Assembly: GCA_947503285.1 (NCBI GenBank)
Contig: CANNDD010000006.1
Span: 1 to 64,000, forward strand
Length of the DNA stretch: 64,000 bases
Direction of reading: 5' to 3'
DNA from: an uncultured Croceitalea sp.
Lineage (GTDB): Bacteria; Bacteroidota; Bacteroidia; Flavobacteriales; Flavobacteriaceae
In this document: positions 1 through 10,742 of the stretch, in pieces
Numbering within the stretch: position 1 is the first letter of the stretch
Layout of the letters: every line of letters begins with the position of its first letter
The notes under the pieces: generated by a model
Database searches by the model: none
What the model saw: only the letters and a program-made list of their open reading frames with translations
Told to the model about the DNA's origin: nothing
Program-made: the position numbers and the translations under genes

Positions 1-58
1 ACCCCCTACGGGCCCCCAATCCCCTCATTTATCCTTCGCTTATCTCCCAAAGCGGGTG

Positions 59-90
59 CAAATATAAAACTCTTTTTTACATTCGCACAA
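59..90 (-). promoter_or_regulatory. Putative Bacteroidota promoter reading out of the window
   Basis: Read on the minus strand, bases 66-59 give TATATTTG, an exact TAnnTTTG -7 box. A TTG at 90-88 lies 21 bases upstream as a possible -33 element. It would drive a gene or RNA starting at about position 50 and running off the left edge. The remaining bases 1-58 show no convincing coding frame. No experimental start is known, so this is a motif match only. Confidence 0.35.
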
Positions 91-178
91 GACTAAAACA
101 CTAATTTTTCTGTTATTTTTTTTATAAAAAAATAGCCCCTTGATTATCAGTGACTAACACAATAAAAAAATGAAAAAA

Positions 179-2182
179 TTATGAAAAAAGATTCCAAACC
201 AAACCAAATCGAATCACAAAGTCACGATAGGGATAATCTGGAGCGGCGTAATAATTGTATTCTTGGGTCCAAATGGTATTCAGATGTTCGGCCTTCAAAT
301 AGATTCTTGTCTGCCGTACTTTTGCATTGATAAAAAAATCAATCAAAGGGAACGCACCAAACGCTTCATTGTTTTGGGTATAGAACTCCCCCAATAGCGG
401 ATGGTACCCGTTCATATTATAGCTTGTAAAGTATTTAAAGGTCACCCCAGTTTGTAAATACATCGCTTTTTTAAATACATCACTAGAAAAATACAAGGTA
501 TTGCGTGTTACGAAATCGGGCACGTTCAGCACTTGATCTTCTTGGGTTACATTCTGATACATTATCGTGTTGTTCAACGCCCACTTCTTGTACCGAAATT
601 CCTTATTGTATTTAACTTTTAAATGGTTAATGGTCGTGTTATCTTGAAAAGGTCTTACAAAGGCATTTTCAAGGCCCGTTTCAATAGCCTCTTCGGTTAT
701 GGAACCATCAATACCAAAATAGGTATAGTTGTCAATTGCCGAATACTTTGCTTCCAAATTGCCAAAAAACTTTGAATCTAATCCAAAAGTGACGGTTTGA
801 ACCTGTTGTTTTTCAAACAAGCCCGTATTTTGCCAATTAAAATTTTCATATTCACTCTGATAAAGCAAAAAGTTAAAGTTTGGCGCCCGTGACGAACCAT
901 GTATTGCCGCCCATACACTATTGTTCTCATTGATGCGGTATGTTGCCGATCCATCAAACAGGGTACCCGTCAAGTCACCTGACAAATTATACCGCAGACT
1001 ACCATCTAAAACCAGTTTACCTAAAGTATTTTTGTAATCGGCGCCTAACGCAATCTCATTACCTGCCAATCTGTTTTGAATGGTTTGATCTTCGGTAATC
1101 ACCTGGCTATTAAAAAAGTATTGGTAATTGTAAAAGTTCAGATTGCCCGATAAGCTCCCTAGCAGCTTGTTCGAAAAATTCGCAGAGACTTGATGATACG
1201 TGGTCTTAAGTCTTGCCTTATCCAATATAGGGGTCACGAAAGCCTCGCCAAAAGTATCGTTGGCACTGCTTTGGTTAAACTCATAGAATTTGGATTCATA
1301 GCTAAACTTATGCCCAATGGCCAACAACGTAGACCTTGTTTGCAAAGAATCTTTGCGGGGCCGTACTACATTATATTGATGGTCTAAAAAATACCGTTTC
1401 CCAAGAATACGATTATCGGCATTGGTAAATACCACGTCTATTCTTGACCGATCCAAAAATTCGTCCTCACCAGATTCAAATTGCAGTTCACTTTCTAAAA
1501 GCCCCCCATTTTCTTCCGTTTCAATCTCTTGGGAAACATAATGCCCCCGTACCCAATACCTGTTATTACGGGTACGGTAATTGAAACTGGTTCGAAAACT
1601 ACCTGATTCGGCCTGATCGAACTGATATTTTCCTAAAGATCGAAACCCTTTATATGCCAAAGAAATGTTCAATCTTGGCGTCATATTAAACGTAAGCAAG
1701 GCATCCAACAACTGCCCCTGTTCCAACGTCGTTTTAAAAAACAACTCCGTCATAGGGGTAGGTACATTATAATAGAAGACATCTTCTTCCTCAAAATACC
1801 CAAAATGCCTACCCACGGCCCCAAGCTGTGGATATAATGAGGTATTTTCAAAATTCACCCCCAATGAATTATAAGGCTGGCCGATATTGGAAAAGGGCAT
1901 CAATTCAAAATCATCACGTCGCAAAAAGTTGTAGCGGTATTCTTTATTAATGGTCAATGTGGTATCGACAAAGATGGTGTCCCTATTTGAATTAATAATT
2001 CTGTAGTCGGCAATAGTAACGGTTCTTTCTTCTTTCCCCTTCTTTTTTTTACCGTTAGGTAGGCCCCCAACGGAATCAATTTTTTTTTGAAGCGAAGCGT
2101 TTGTTCTAGATGGTATGGAATCGATTTGGGCATTAACCGTGTAAAAGGTCGATAGTAAAAAGACAATAAAGAGGTATCGCAT
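179..2182 (-). CDS. Putative outer-membrane porin (Porin_10-like)
   Basis: This 667-residue protein has a signal peptide (hydrophobic FIVFLLSTFY, cleavage near VNAQ). A polar linker rich in KKKKGKEE follows, then a long stretch of alternating amphipathic beta strands with many aromatic residues, as in outer-membrane beta-barrels. It ends in an aromatic C-terminal strand (FGLVWNLFS). The pattern matches the Bacteroidota 'putative porin' family (Porin_10), which has no fixed substrate. The ATG at 2182 is preferred over the in-frame TTG at 2200, because the TTG overlaps the promoter region and adds nothing to the signal peptide. The gene is divergent from the T9SS cargo gene at 2438. The barrel is a secure inference; transport function is inferred from the family only. 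Confidence 0.8.
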   Translation of the reverse strand: MRYLFIVFLLSTFYTVNAQIDSIPSRTNASLQKKIDSVGGLPNGKKKKGKEERTVTIADYRIINSNRDTIFVDTTLTINKEYRYNFLRRDDFELMPFSNIGQPYNSLGVNFENTSLYPQLGAVGRHFGYFEEEDVFYYNVPTPMTELFFKTTLEQGQLLDALLTFNMTPRLNISLAYKGFRSLGKYQFDQAESGSFRTSFNYRTRNNRYWVRGHYVSQEIETEENGGLLESELQFESGEDEFLDRSRIDVVFTNADNRILGKRYFLDHQYNVVRPRKDSLQTRSTLLAIGHKFSYESKFYEFNQSSANDTFGEAFVTPILDKARLKTTYHQVSANFSNKLLGSLSGNLNFYNYQYFFNSQVITEDQTIQNRLAGNEIALGADYKNTLGKLVLDGSLRYNLSGDLTGTLFDGSATYRINENNSVWAAIHGSSRAPNFNFLLYQSEYENFNWQNTGLFEKQQVQTVTFGLDSKFFGNLEAKYSAIDNYTYFGIDGSITEEAIETGLENAFVRPFQDNTTINHLKVKYNKEFRYKKWALNNTIMYQNVTQEDQVLNVPDFVTRNTLYFSSDVFKKAMYLQTGVTFKYFTSYNMNGYHPLLGEFYTQNNEAFGAFPLIDFFINAKVRQTRIYLKAEHLNTIWTQEYNYYAAPDYPYRDFVIRFGLVWNLFS

Positions 2183-2201
2183 TAATTGGTACTTAACCAA
2201 G

Positions 2202-2230
2202 CAAAGGTATTTATTTTTGTTCGTAACAAA
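2202..2230 (-). promoter_or_regulatory. Promoter of the porin-like gene
   Basis: On the minus strand TTTG (2230-2227) is followed after 17 bases by TACCTTTG (2209-2202). This fits the Bacteroidota consensus TTTG-N17-21-TAnnTTTG. The -7 box ends 20 bases before the ATG at 2182, giving a short leader. This placement also argues against the TTG start at 2200. Confidence 0.55.
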
Positions 2231-2437
2231 ATGTGAAAGTTTTTTACCTCAGTATTGAATATTTTTCATTTGCACCCAATTCTTAAACCTTGGTATTTGA
2301 ATATACCATGATTTTTTTGTTTTACTAAAAATTGAATTCGACCGATACATCGAGTGTTCAACGTTAAAACAAAAATTCTCTTAAAAAAATGTAAAAAAAA
2401 TGCATATTTTAACGCCCTGATAGCAAAAAAAATTCAA

Positions 2438-5400
2438 ATGAAAAGAAGATTACTATTGTTTTGTTTTTTGACGGCAACTTTTTCCTTCGCACAATTTAAC
2501 GAGGCTGCACCTTGGATGAAAGAGCTGCGCAAAACCAAAGCAACGACAAGCACCTCAAGAGCAGAAAATGCTAAAGAAGTGTACACATTCAATGAAATTA
2601 GAACCGCTTTTTACCAGTATTGGGAGGGCAAAGAGGAAGAACGCGATAAAAAAGGAAGTGGATACAAACCTTTTTTACGTTGGGAAAACTATTGGTCACA
2701 TTTTGTGAAACCCGATGGCACCTTGCCTACCGGAGCTGAACTCTGGCAAAGTTGGGAGAACGTGCAACAAAGTGCTGGGCCTGTCAATCCTAATAGCGAC
2801 TGGACGACCCTAGGGCCTGTTATCAATGGGGAACTAAACACTGCCTTGCCTGGAATTGGAAGAATCAATGCCGTCGCCGTTGACCCAAACAACGTAGATG
2901 TTTGGTATGTGGGTGCACCCGCCGGGGGACTTTGGCGGTCTGCCGATGCTGGGGCTACTTGGACGAATCTTTTTGATGAATTCCCTCAAATTGGGGTGTC
3001 GGGTATTGCCATAAACCCTGATGACAGCAATACCATCTTGATCGCGACTGGTGATGATGATGCTTCTGATTCGTTTAGCGCTGGAGTGTTTCGTTCGATT
3101 GACGGTGGGGCTACTTGGGCAGAAACCAGCATTAACCCAAGTAACCAAGATGAATTTGATACTTTGAACGAGATTACCTACGACCCCACAGATTCTAATG
3201 TGGTCTGGGTAGCAGGTACTGATGGCCTACAAAGATCTTTGGATGGCGGACTCACCTGGACGGTGATGCTTGCCGAGAGGATTACCGATTTTCAATTAAA
3301 ACCGGGGGATTCCAATACCATCTATGCCGTAGATAGTAATACAGTGTATCGCACAATAGACGGAGGTGCAACGTTCGAAACCATCAATGACGGTGTCATT
3401 CCTGATAATGGAGGAAGAATGGTCATAGGGGTAACTCCTGCGGCACCCGAAACCGTTTATATTTGCGTTGCTGATGTTATTAGTCGAGGTTCTTCATTTT
3501 TAGGATTGTTCAAATCCACGGATAGCGGAGACACTTTTGTACAAACTGCAGAAACTGACGATATTTTTGGAAGTAGCCAAGCCTGGTTTGATTTCGCCAT
3601 AGCGGTATCACCAACAAATCCCGATGAAATTTACGTAGGGGTACTTGATATTTGGAAATCAACCGATGGTGGTGATGATTTCACAAGACTTAATTTCTGG
3701 TTTTCACAAACCCCTTCGTATACGCACGCAGATATACATACCCTCAAATTTTTCAATGATCGTTTATTTTGCGGGAGTGATGGTGGTATCTTTTCATCAT
3801 TGGATGGCGGAACGAACTTTACGGATCATACCGATGGCCTTGCCATAACCCAGTTTTACCGTATTGGTCTCGCTAAAAACAATGCCAGTAAGATCGTTGG
3901 GGGCACCCAAGACAATTCAGGATTTGTTTTCAATAATAACGAATGGAATGTATATACTGGTGGCGATGGCATGGATTATGAGATCGATCCCACCAATAGC
4001 AATATAGCCTATGGGTTTGTGCAATTTGGCAATCCGCTTTTTATTACCAATAATCTAGGGCTAACGGTTACTACTGTTCCTTCTCCGGATACTGGTTCAG
4101 GACCCTTGTCGGGCAATTGGATTACTCCTTTGGCAATTGATAGCGAAGGAACCGTTTATTCAGCCTACACCGCTGTTTTTAAATTGGTAGGCACGGAGTG
4201 GGAACAGGTATCAGACTTATTTACACAAGGCAATAATATCGATGATCTTGAAATCGATCCCAACAACCCCATGATCATGTATGCCGCCGATCAGGGTAAT
4301 CTGTACCGCAGTGAAAATGGCGGGGAAGATTTTGTATTAATCAATCCTGTTGATGACACTTTCGATACCCAAATTTCAGATATTGCCATTAACCAAAACG
4401 ATAGTAATATTGTGTATTTGACCACTTCAAACCGAGTGGGTATATCCCAGGCTGGCCAACCAACAAATAGAGGGGTTTACAAAGTGACGGTCGATGGTAA
4501 TAGTTTGGTAAGTCGCGAAAATATTACATTCGACCTGCCCCAAGACCAAGCCTATTTTTGTATTGCCCATCAAGATCGGGATAGTAACAATCCCATATAT
4601 GTTGGAACAAATCTGGGAATATACCGTTTAGATGATACCCTTACCGAATGGGAGCAGTATTCCACTGGGTTACCTAACACATCAGTTTCGGATTTGGAAA
4701 TCAGCCCTGATGATGGTGTTATTGTGGCGAGTACATATGGACGTGGGGCATGGCAATCACCATTACCTCCAGTAGCAACGCCTGACAATGATATTAAGGT
4801 CGTTGAAGTGATTACAAACGCGGGCTCCGTCACATGTGACGCAGTCATTACAACGGTAACCGTAGAGAATAGGGGTTTGAATGACATCGCACAGATTGAT
4901 ATCATCTACAGCATTAACGGAGGGACAGAGGAGAATTTCATATTCAATACTCCGGTACTTAGCGGAGCTATTGCTACTTTTGATTTGCCAGCGTTAAATC
5001 CTACACCAGGTGAACTTTCCGTAGTAAGCGTTACCGCTTCAATTCCTGATGATGCCTTCCCCGAAAATAATACCCAAGAGGCTAGTCTTTTTGCAGCCAA
5101 CATACCAGCAATGGGTGATCAACTCTTTGATATGGAGACTGAGTCTACCTCATTATTTGCGAACAATGTGGCTGGAACCATACCATTAGAGGGTGCAAGT
5201 TTGTGGGAACGTGGAGTACCAACAGGTACAGTATTGAACTCAGTAGCTTCTGGAACACAGGTATACGGTACCAATTTAGCTGGTGACCATACCAATAATA
5301 CCACGGCCGTATTGTTCAGCGGTTGTTACGATTTATCTAGTATTATCGCCCCGAAATTAAGTTTTCAAATGGCCTTTGATTTAGAAGAGAATTTCGACAT

Positions 5401-6766
5401 CGTCTATGTAATTTACTCCACTGACAATTTTGCAACTTCAAATGTTCTAGGTAGTGTTGACAGCCAACCCAATTGGTACAATAGTGACAGGACTAATGCC
5501 TCTTCGGGTGCCGATAATGATTGTCAAAACTGCCCTGGAGCACAATGGAACGGCACTAATGCAACCCTGACTAAGTACACTTATGATTTCGCAATAAATG
5601 CAGGTCTCGGCGAAACGGACTTGACAAACGAAACAAATATTCAATTTGGAATCATATTCGTTTCTGATCAAAGTGTAGTGCAAGAAGGTGTCATAGTCGA
5701 TGATTTAATTATGGAAGGTTTTGAAGACGATGAAGACGATGATAACGATGGTGTTTTAGACGTCAATGACAACTGCCCCTTGGTAGCAAACGCAAATCAA
5801 GAAGATAATGATGGTGATCTTGAAGGGGATGTGTGTGACAATGATGACGACAACGATGGTATTTTAGACGCCGAAGATAATTGTCCCTTCACTGCAAATC
5901 CAGACCAAGCTGATGGTGACGGTGATGGTATCGGCGATGTTTGTGATGATGATTTGGATAATGACGGTGTACCAAACGACGTTGACCTTTGCGATGACAC
6001 TCCTACAGGTTCGGTAATAGATGTTGATGGGTGTGCTATTTTCTCATTGCCAGCAAATAATTTTAGTTTAAGAACCATTGGGGAGTCCTGTATTTCTACG
6101 GATAACGGCAGTGTTGAAATTTCGGCGGTGGAAACTTTAAACTATACGGCCACATTAACGGATGTAAATGCCATGGATACAGCAGCCGCATTTACGGATA
6201 CCACAACGTTCACAAATCTTGTGGCCGGGCAATACACCTTGTGTATTACAGTTGAAGGTCAAGTGGGTTATCAACGTTGTTTTGACATAACCATCACAGA
6301 ACCCGAACCTTTGGATGTAGATTCAAAGGTGAGCTCCCTGAATAATGAAGTTACACTGAATTTACGTGGTGGTAAGGAATACTTGATTGAATTGAATGGA
6401 GAAGCCTTTATTACAACCGAAAACGAAATCACCTTGCCCTTAAGTAAAGTTGAAAACACGCTTTCGGTCCGTACGGATAAGGAATGTCAAGGCACTTATG
6501 AGGAGACTATTGTGCTTAGCTCGAAGATATTTATCTATCCAAATCCCGTTTCATCTGGTGAATTGAATATCTTTTTGGGATCTAGTGAATTCCAGCAGGT
6601 TGAAACAGCATTATTCACGGCACAAGGTAGACAAGTATTTTATAAAGCCTACAAACCAGACAATGGTTATGTACGTATGGACATTACCAATCTACCCCAA
6701 GGTGTATATCTTTTAAATATCAAAACAGACAACGCTTTGATGAACTATAAAATTTTAAGAAAATGA
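2438..6766 (+). CDS. Large T9SS-secreted beta-propeller protein with TSP3 repeats
   Basis: This 1442-residue secreted protein starts at the ATG at 2438 (MKRRLLLFCFLTATFSFAQ is a clean signal peptide). The GTG at 2354 would add an implausible Lys-rich leader. Residues about 130-780 carry many BNR/Asp-box motifs (S-x-D-x-G-x-T-W), typical of sialidase/VPS10-like beta-propellers. A CARDB-like adhesion domain follows (about 785-890), then a jelly-roll-like region. Thrombospondin type 3 calcium-binding repeats rich in DxDxDG lie at about 1095-1200. The last 80 residues form a type A T9SS sorting domain, starting YPNPVSSGELN and ending in Lys. No catalytic sialidase residues were identified, so an adhesin or matrix role is the more cautious reading. 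The stop overlaps the next gene by ATGA. Confidence 0.85.
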   Translation: MKRRLLLFCFLTATFSFAQFNEAAPWMKELRKTKATTSTSRAENAKEVYTFNEIRTAFYQYWEGKEEERDKKGSGYKPFLRWENYWSHFVKPDGTLPTGAELWQSWENVQQSAGPVNPNSDWTTLGPVINGELNTALPGIGRINAVAVDPNNVDVWYVGAPAGGLWRSADAGATWTNLFDEFPQIGVSGIAINPDDSNTILIATGDDDASDSFSAGVFRSIDGGATWAETSINPSNQDEFDTLNEITYDPTDSNVVWVAGTDGLQRSLDGGLTWTVMLAERITDFQLKPGDSNTIYAVDSNTVYRTIDGGATFETINDGVIPDNGGRMVIGVTPAAPETVYICVADVISRGSSFLGLFKSTDSGDTFVQTAETDDIFGSSQAWFDFAIAVSPTNPDEIYVGVLDIWKSTDGGDDFTRLNFWFSQTPSYTHADIHTLKFFNDRLFCGSDGGIFSSLDGGTNFTDHTDGLAITQFYRIGLAKNNASKIVGGTQDNSGFVFNNNEWNVYTGGDGMDYEIDPTNSNIAYGFVQFGNPLFITNNLGLTVTTVPSPDTGSGPLSGNWITPLAIDSEGTVYSAYTAVFKLVGTEWEQVSDLFTQGNNIDDLEIDPNNPMIMYAADQGNLYRSENGGEDFVLINPVDDTFDTQISDIAINQNDSNIVYLTTSNRVGISQAGQPTNRGVYKVTVDGNSLVSRENITFDLPQDQAYFCIAHQDRDSNNPIYVGTNLGIYRLDDTLTEWEQYSTGLPNTSVSDLEISPDDGVIVASTYGRGAWQSPLPPVATPDNDIKVVEVITNAGSVTCDAVITTVTVENRGLNDIAQIDIIYSINGGTEENFIFNTPVLSGAIATFDLPALNPTPGELSVVSVTASIPDDAFPENNTQEASLFAANIPAMGDQLFDMETESTSLFANNVAGTIPLEGASLWERGVPTGTVLNSVASGTQVYGTNLAGDHTNNTTAVLFSGCYDLSSIIAPKLSFQMAFDLEENFDIVYVIYSTDNFATSNVLGSVDSQPNWYNSDRTNASSGADNDCQNCPGAQWNGTNATLTKYTYDFAINAGLGETDLTNETNIQFGIIFVSDQSVVQEGVIVDDLIMEGFEDDEDDDNDGVLDVNDNCPLVANANQEDNDGDLEGDVCDNDDDNDGILDAEDNCPFTANPDQADGDGDGIGDVCDDDLDNDGVPNDVDLCDDTPTGSVIDVDGCAIFSLPANNFSLRTIGESCISTDNGSVEISAVETLNYTATLTDVNAMDTAAAFTDTTTFTNLVAGQYTLCITVEGQVGYQRCFDITITEPEPLDVDSKVSSLNNEVTLNLRGGKEYLIELNGEAFITTENEITLPLSKVENTLSVRTDKECQGTYEETIVLSSKIFIYPNPVSSGELNIFLGSSEFQQVETALFTAQGRQVFYKAYKPDNGYVRMDITNLPQGVYLLNIKTDNALMNYKILRK

Positions 6767-7512
6767 AACTAAATAACTTCTTATACCTTAGCATTTTAAG
6801 CTGTGCTTTAATTTTAACGGGTTGCAGTAGCAGCTCTAGTGATGACGACAATCCACCACCACCGACAGGGGGCGGTGACGATGATCCGGTCGTGGTTCTG
6901 GCACCAAGTGCAGCCACCCTTGTTTTTCCTGAAGACGTAACCGAATGTAATACCGGCGTTGTCGACCCAAATGATGAAACCAAAAGTACCGTTACCTTTG
7001 AATGGAATATTTCTGAAAACACGGATCGCTATACAGTAACCTTAACCAATTTGAACACCAACTCATCCACGTTTGTCAATTCAAACACCAATGAAGTTGA
7101 TATTTTAATTGATAGGGGGACACCATACTCTTGGTTTGTAACCTCTAGGGCAAATGGAACTTCTGAAAGTGCTGATAGTCAAGTATTTAGATTCTTCAAT
7201 GAAGGGCCTGGAGTCGAAAACTATGCCCCTTTTCCTGCAGAAGCAGTTGCCCCCTCTCGCGGTGCTACTATTGCAACCACAACGATGGTAACTTTAGAAT
7301 GGACAGCAAGCGATATTGACGATGATATCGTAAGTTTTGAAGTGTTTTTTGGAACCGAGGCCGACCCGGTTACTTCGATAGGCAGTGGCGAAACCACCAG
7401 TTTAGAAGCTGTTCCCGTTACCTCAGGAACCACTTATTTCTGGACAGTGGTCACTACCGACAGTACAGGAAATACCTCTACTTCTGAGATATTCCAATTT
7501 AAGGTAGGCTAA
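6763..7512 (+). CDS. Lipoprotein with fibronectin type III-like domains
   Basis: This 249-residue protein has a signal peptide ending in the lipobox LTGC, followed by a Ser/Asp/Pro-rich tether (SSSSSDDD, then PPPP) and two beta-sandwich modules resembling fibronectin type III domains (about 45-145 and 150-249). The acidic residues just after the Cys resemble the lipoprotein export signal that sends Bacteroidota lipoproteins to the cell surface. Its ATG overlaps the stop of the large T9SS protein (ATGA), so the two are probably translated together. It could anchor or assist that protein. No catalytic motif is visible. Confidence 0.8.
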   Translation: MKLNNFLYLSILSCALILTGCSSSSSDDDNPPPPTGGGDDDPVVVLAPSAATLVFPEDVTECNTGVVDPNDETKSTVTFEWNISENTDRYTVTLTNLNTNSSTFVNSNTNEVDILIDRGTPYSWFVTSRANGTSESADSQVFRFFNEGPGVENYAPFPAEAVAPSRGATIATTTMVTLEWTASDIDDDIVSFEVFFGTEADPVTSIGSGETTSLEAVPVTSGTTYFWTVVTTDSTGNTSTSEIFQFKVG

Positions 7513-7528
7513 TACCAATTACTTGGGT

Positions 7529-8125
7529 ATGCTTTTCGCACAGTATAAATACCCAGATGAAGCAGGTACAGATGAAGCTGGCCGGGGCTGCTTGGCAGGC
7601 CCGGTCACTGCTGCTTGCATTATGCTTCCTGAAAAGTTCGAAAATGGTATACTGAACGATTCCAAACAACTTTCAGAACGCCATAGATACGATTTGGCCC
7701 CCTTGTTGCGAAAAGAGGCGCTTGACTATGGGGTGTGCCATATTTATGAGGAAAAAATTGATGAAATCAATATTTTGAATGCTTCCATATTGGCGATGCA
7801 CGGAGCTTTAGAACAAATGGAAAAGTCTCCTTCGCTCATTCTGGTAGATGGCAATCGATTTAAGCCCTTTAAACAGATTCCACACAAATGTATCATTAAG
7901 GGTGATTCAAAATATAGCAGTATCGCGGCCGCTTCCGTTCTTGCCAAAACCTATCGAGATACCCATATGATGCAATTACACCAAGAATTCCCTATGTATA
8001 ATTGGGCTAAAAATAAAGGCTATCCTACAAAAGAACACCGCGACGCCATTAGAAAGTATGGGCTAACCAAATATCATAGAAAAAGCTTCAAACAATTACC
8101 CGAACAAATGCGTCTTGAATTTTAA
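7529..8125 (+). CDS. rnhB: Ribonuclease HII
   Basis: RNase HII hydrolyses the RNA strand of RNA-DNA hybrids and removes single ribonucleotides from DNA in the cytoplasm. The 198-residue protein shows the family signature near the N terminus ([14 protein letters not shown]) with the first catalytic Asp-Glu pair. It also has LVDGN with the next Asp, and [17 protein letters not shown] with the conserved substrate-binding segment. The length is normal for the family. The ATG at 7529 is chosen over the in-frame TTG two codons upstream. It lies 16 bases after the lipoprotein gene and is followed by another lipoprotein gene on the same strand. Confidence 0.95.
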   Translation: MLFAQYKYPDEAGTDEAGRGCLAGPVTAACIMLPEKFENGILNDSKQLSERHRYDLAPLLRKEALDYGVCHIYEEKIDEINILNASILAMHGALEQMEKSPSLILVDGNRFKPFKQIPHKCIIKGDSKYSSIAAASVLAKTYRDTHMMQLHQEFPMYNWAKNKGYPTKEHRDAIRKYGLTKYHRKSFKQLPEQMRLEF

Positions 8126-8186
8126 TAAAGACTGTAACTTTGTTTTTGGAGTACTTGAGTACTACATAACACTTTCTAATTTGGCC

Positions 8187-10643
8187 ATGAAACTAAGAAT
8201 ACTCTTTCTTTTTATACTTTTTGGCTGTTGCAAAGAACAACAAGTTCAAACTGATGCAACCCTAACCTATCTGCCCACCAAAGCAGCTGCCATTCTTAAA
8301 ATTTCCAATTTATCGAACTTCAAGAGTGAATTAAAAAACAATGCCTTTCTTGAGTTAAGCCAAAAAACCAATTTATACCAAGCTATACATACCAAGTTGC
8401 AAGGGCTGAGTCATCTTACCACTGATGCCAATTGTACAATAGCTTTCTACGAACTCGGTAAAGACAATTTCGATTTTCTACTACTGATCGACGATAACCG
8501 CGATTCGTTTACCCTTGGCGATGGCCAACAAGTAAACGTTGAGCATTTATCGTACGAAGGTACCTCAATAACAAAATATGAACTGGAAGATGACATACTA
8601 TTTGGTATAGATCTATCTGGCAAGCTATTATTGAGTTCTTCACAGATTTTACTTGAAAATTCTATCAGGGGTGGATTTCAAAACAAGCCTTCACCGGCTT
8701 TATCAAAGCTTTTTAATACATCGGATAAGACAAAATCAGCAACACTCTTTATTGATTTAGACCATGGCGCAGCCTTACTTAAAAACAATCTAAAAACGAT
8801 TTCCACCATTGATACAGAAAAAATAGCTGATTGGATTTCCGTTGACTTCTCTTCCAATCAGAACAGTATTTTGTTAAATGGGGTTTCCATAGCGAACGAT
8901 ACTTTGCGCAACGCCATCAATCTTTTCAAGGGTACCACCCCAGTTAGCAATAGTATTGCGGCCTTGAGCCCAAAAGCCACGGAAGCCCTTATCAGTTTTT
9001 CATTTAATGACTATAATCAATTCGCAAAAAATCAAAAATACTATCTGGATAAGGTCAAAGAACCGGACACTATTTTCAGTACCATTGAAGAACTGGGCAT
9101 CATCTATCTTAACAATAAAAAAGCAGTAGTCTTGAATTCATTCGGGGCGGAAAGCCTGTCGGAAAATATAACGGCCCTAAAAACCGAGGTATTTAATTAT
9201 CAAGGAAGCGAAATTCTTCAATTGAACACTACCGATTTGGTTGAAAAAGCTTTTAAACCATTGCTCACCGATTTTAAATCAACTTATTGCACGATCATCG
9301 CCAACGCCTTTGTGTTTGCTGAAGATAGGGAAACCCTTCAAACGATTATTGCGAATATCAAGAGTGCCGCCACTTTCGACAGGACAGCGCTTTACCAAAC
9401 GGCAAAAGCTTCATTGGCCAACGAGGCGTCTATTGAGATGATAGCCAACGAAAAAGGTATACAATACTTTCTGGAACAAGACTTTTTAAAACAGCTATCC
9501 ACCGACTTTAAAAAGATAGATTTCAGCAACTACACGTTCGCCTCACAATTGGTAGCAGATCAAAACTTTTATCATACCAGTATTTTAATCTCAAATATCA
9601 AGAAAGAAATCGCAGTCAATAGTGTAGCCCCCCTCTTCACAGTAGAGCTCGACACCGATTTAGCTTTGAACCCACGGTTTGTCAAAAACCACAGAACCAA
9701 CCAAAAAGAAATTCTGGTACAAGACAAAGACAACTACCTTTACCTTATCTCCAGTGAAGGTAAGATACGTTGGAAAAAGCAATTGGAAGGACCAATACGA
9801 GGTAAAGTACATCAAGTGGACCTCTATAAAAATGGCAAACTGCAATTGGCTTTTTGCACTAGCAACCAATTTCTCGTTCTTGACCGTAATGGTGATGAAG
9901 TAGCCCCGTTTGATAAAAAATTTGAATCAGGCAATCTTAATGGTCTGGCGGTATTTGATTATGAAAACACCAGAAATTATCGTTTTGTGGTGACCCAGGG
10001 TCGAAAAGTGTTCATGTTCGACGGTAAAGGAAAAATTGTGGAAGGTTTTACGTATACAGAAGCATCAAGCCCTATTATAAAAGCCCCGGAACATTTTCGT
10101 ATTTCAAAAAAGGATTATCTCGTTTTTTTACTGGAAGACAACACCATGACGATAAGACATAGGGCCGGGCAAGAACGCATAAAAGTGAATGCCAAAATTG
10201 ATTTTTCAGACAACAACGTATTTCTATATAAGAACAAGTTTTCAATCACCGACAAAAAAGGGGTGTTGCATCAAATTGATACGAAGGGTAAACTTACTAC
10301 CACCAATTTCAATTTGAACCAAGTACACGGTATGTTTGCCACGAGCAAGACCTTGGTTTTGATGAATGAAAATATTTTAAGCATCAAGGGGAAAAAGATT
10401 GAATTGGAGTTAGGGATATACACTGCACCGAAAATCTTTTATATCTACGATAAAATCTATGTTAGTGTGACCGATATTCAAAGTCAACAAATCTACCTTT
10501 TCGATAGTCAAGCCAAGGCAATCCCAAATTTTCCCGTTTATGGTAGTTCTTTAATTGACCTTACTGACATGGACGGGGACAAAAGATTGGACTTGGTCGC
10601 CAAAGACCAAGAGAATTCAATAATCGTATACAAGATGAATTAA
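8187..10643 (+). CDS. Large lipoprotein with C-terminal PQQ-like propeller
   Basis: This 818-residue protein begins at the ATG at 8187, giving a short signal peptide with lipobox LFGC. A TTG start at 8115 would overlap rnhB and hide the signal. The N-terminal 480 residues are a mixed alpha/beta region that I could only loosely compare with DUF3352-type lipoproteins. From about residue 510 the sequence has repeating short strands typical of PQQ/pyrrolo-quinoline-like beta-propellers (NYLYLISSEGKIRWKK, FLVLDRNGDEVAPF). An acidic calcium-like motif, DMDGDKRLD, lies near the C terminus. The function is unknown. Its position next to rnhB suggests only shared transcription. Confidence 0.75.
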   Translation: MKLRILFLFILFGCCKEQQVQTDATLTYLPTKAAAILKISNLSNFKSELKNNAFLELSQKTNLYQAIHTKLQGLSHLTTDANCTIAFYELGKDNFDFLLLIDDNRDSFTLGDGQQVNVEHLSYEGTSITKYELEDDILFGIDLSGKLLLSSSQILLENSIRGGFQNKPSPALSKLFNTSDKTKSATLFIDLDHGAALLKNNLKTISTIDTEKIADWISVDFSSNQNSILLNGVSIANDTLRNAINLFKGTTPVSNSIAALSPKATEALISFSFNDYNQFAKNQKYYLDKVKEPDTIFSTIEELGIIYLNNKKAVVLNSFGAESLSENITALKTEVFNYQGSEILQLNTTDLVEKAFKPLLTDFKSTYCTIIANAFVFAEDRETLQTIIANIKSAATFDRTALYQTAKASLANEASIEMIANEKGIQYFLEQDFLKQLSTDFKKIDFSNYTFASQLVADQNFYHTSILISNIKKEIAVNSVAPLFTVELDTDLALNPRFVKNHRTNQKEILVQDKDNYLYLISSEGKIRWKKQLEGPIRGKVHQVDLYKNGKLQLAFCTSNQFLVLDRNGDEVAPFDKKFESGNLNGLAVFDYENTRNYRFVVTQGRKVFMFDGKGKIVEGFTYTEASSPIIKAPEHFRISKKDYLVFLLEDNTMTIRHRAGQERIKVNAKIDFSDNNVFLYKNKFSITDKKGVLHQIDTKGKLTTTNFNLNQVHGMFATSKTLVLMNENILSIKGKKIELELGIYTAPKIFYIYDKIYVSVTDIQSQQIYLFDSQAKAIPNFPVYGSSLIDLTDMDGDKRLDLVAKDQENSIIVYKMN

Positions 10644-10742
10644 CTGAATTTTATACGATCATTACTGCCACTTGTACAATTCTTCATTTTAATTGGCTCC
10701 TTTCACGTACCTTTTCTTTGCATAAACAGAAACGGTATTAAA

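Noticed and set aside
1-58. Possible RNA gene at the left edge on the minus strand
   Set aside because: A promoter-like box precedes it, but the 58 visible bases match no tRNA, tmRNA, RNase P or SRP RNA pattern I can recognise.
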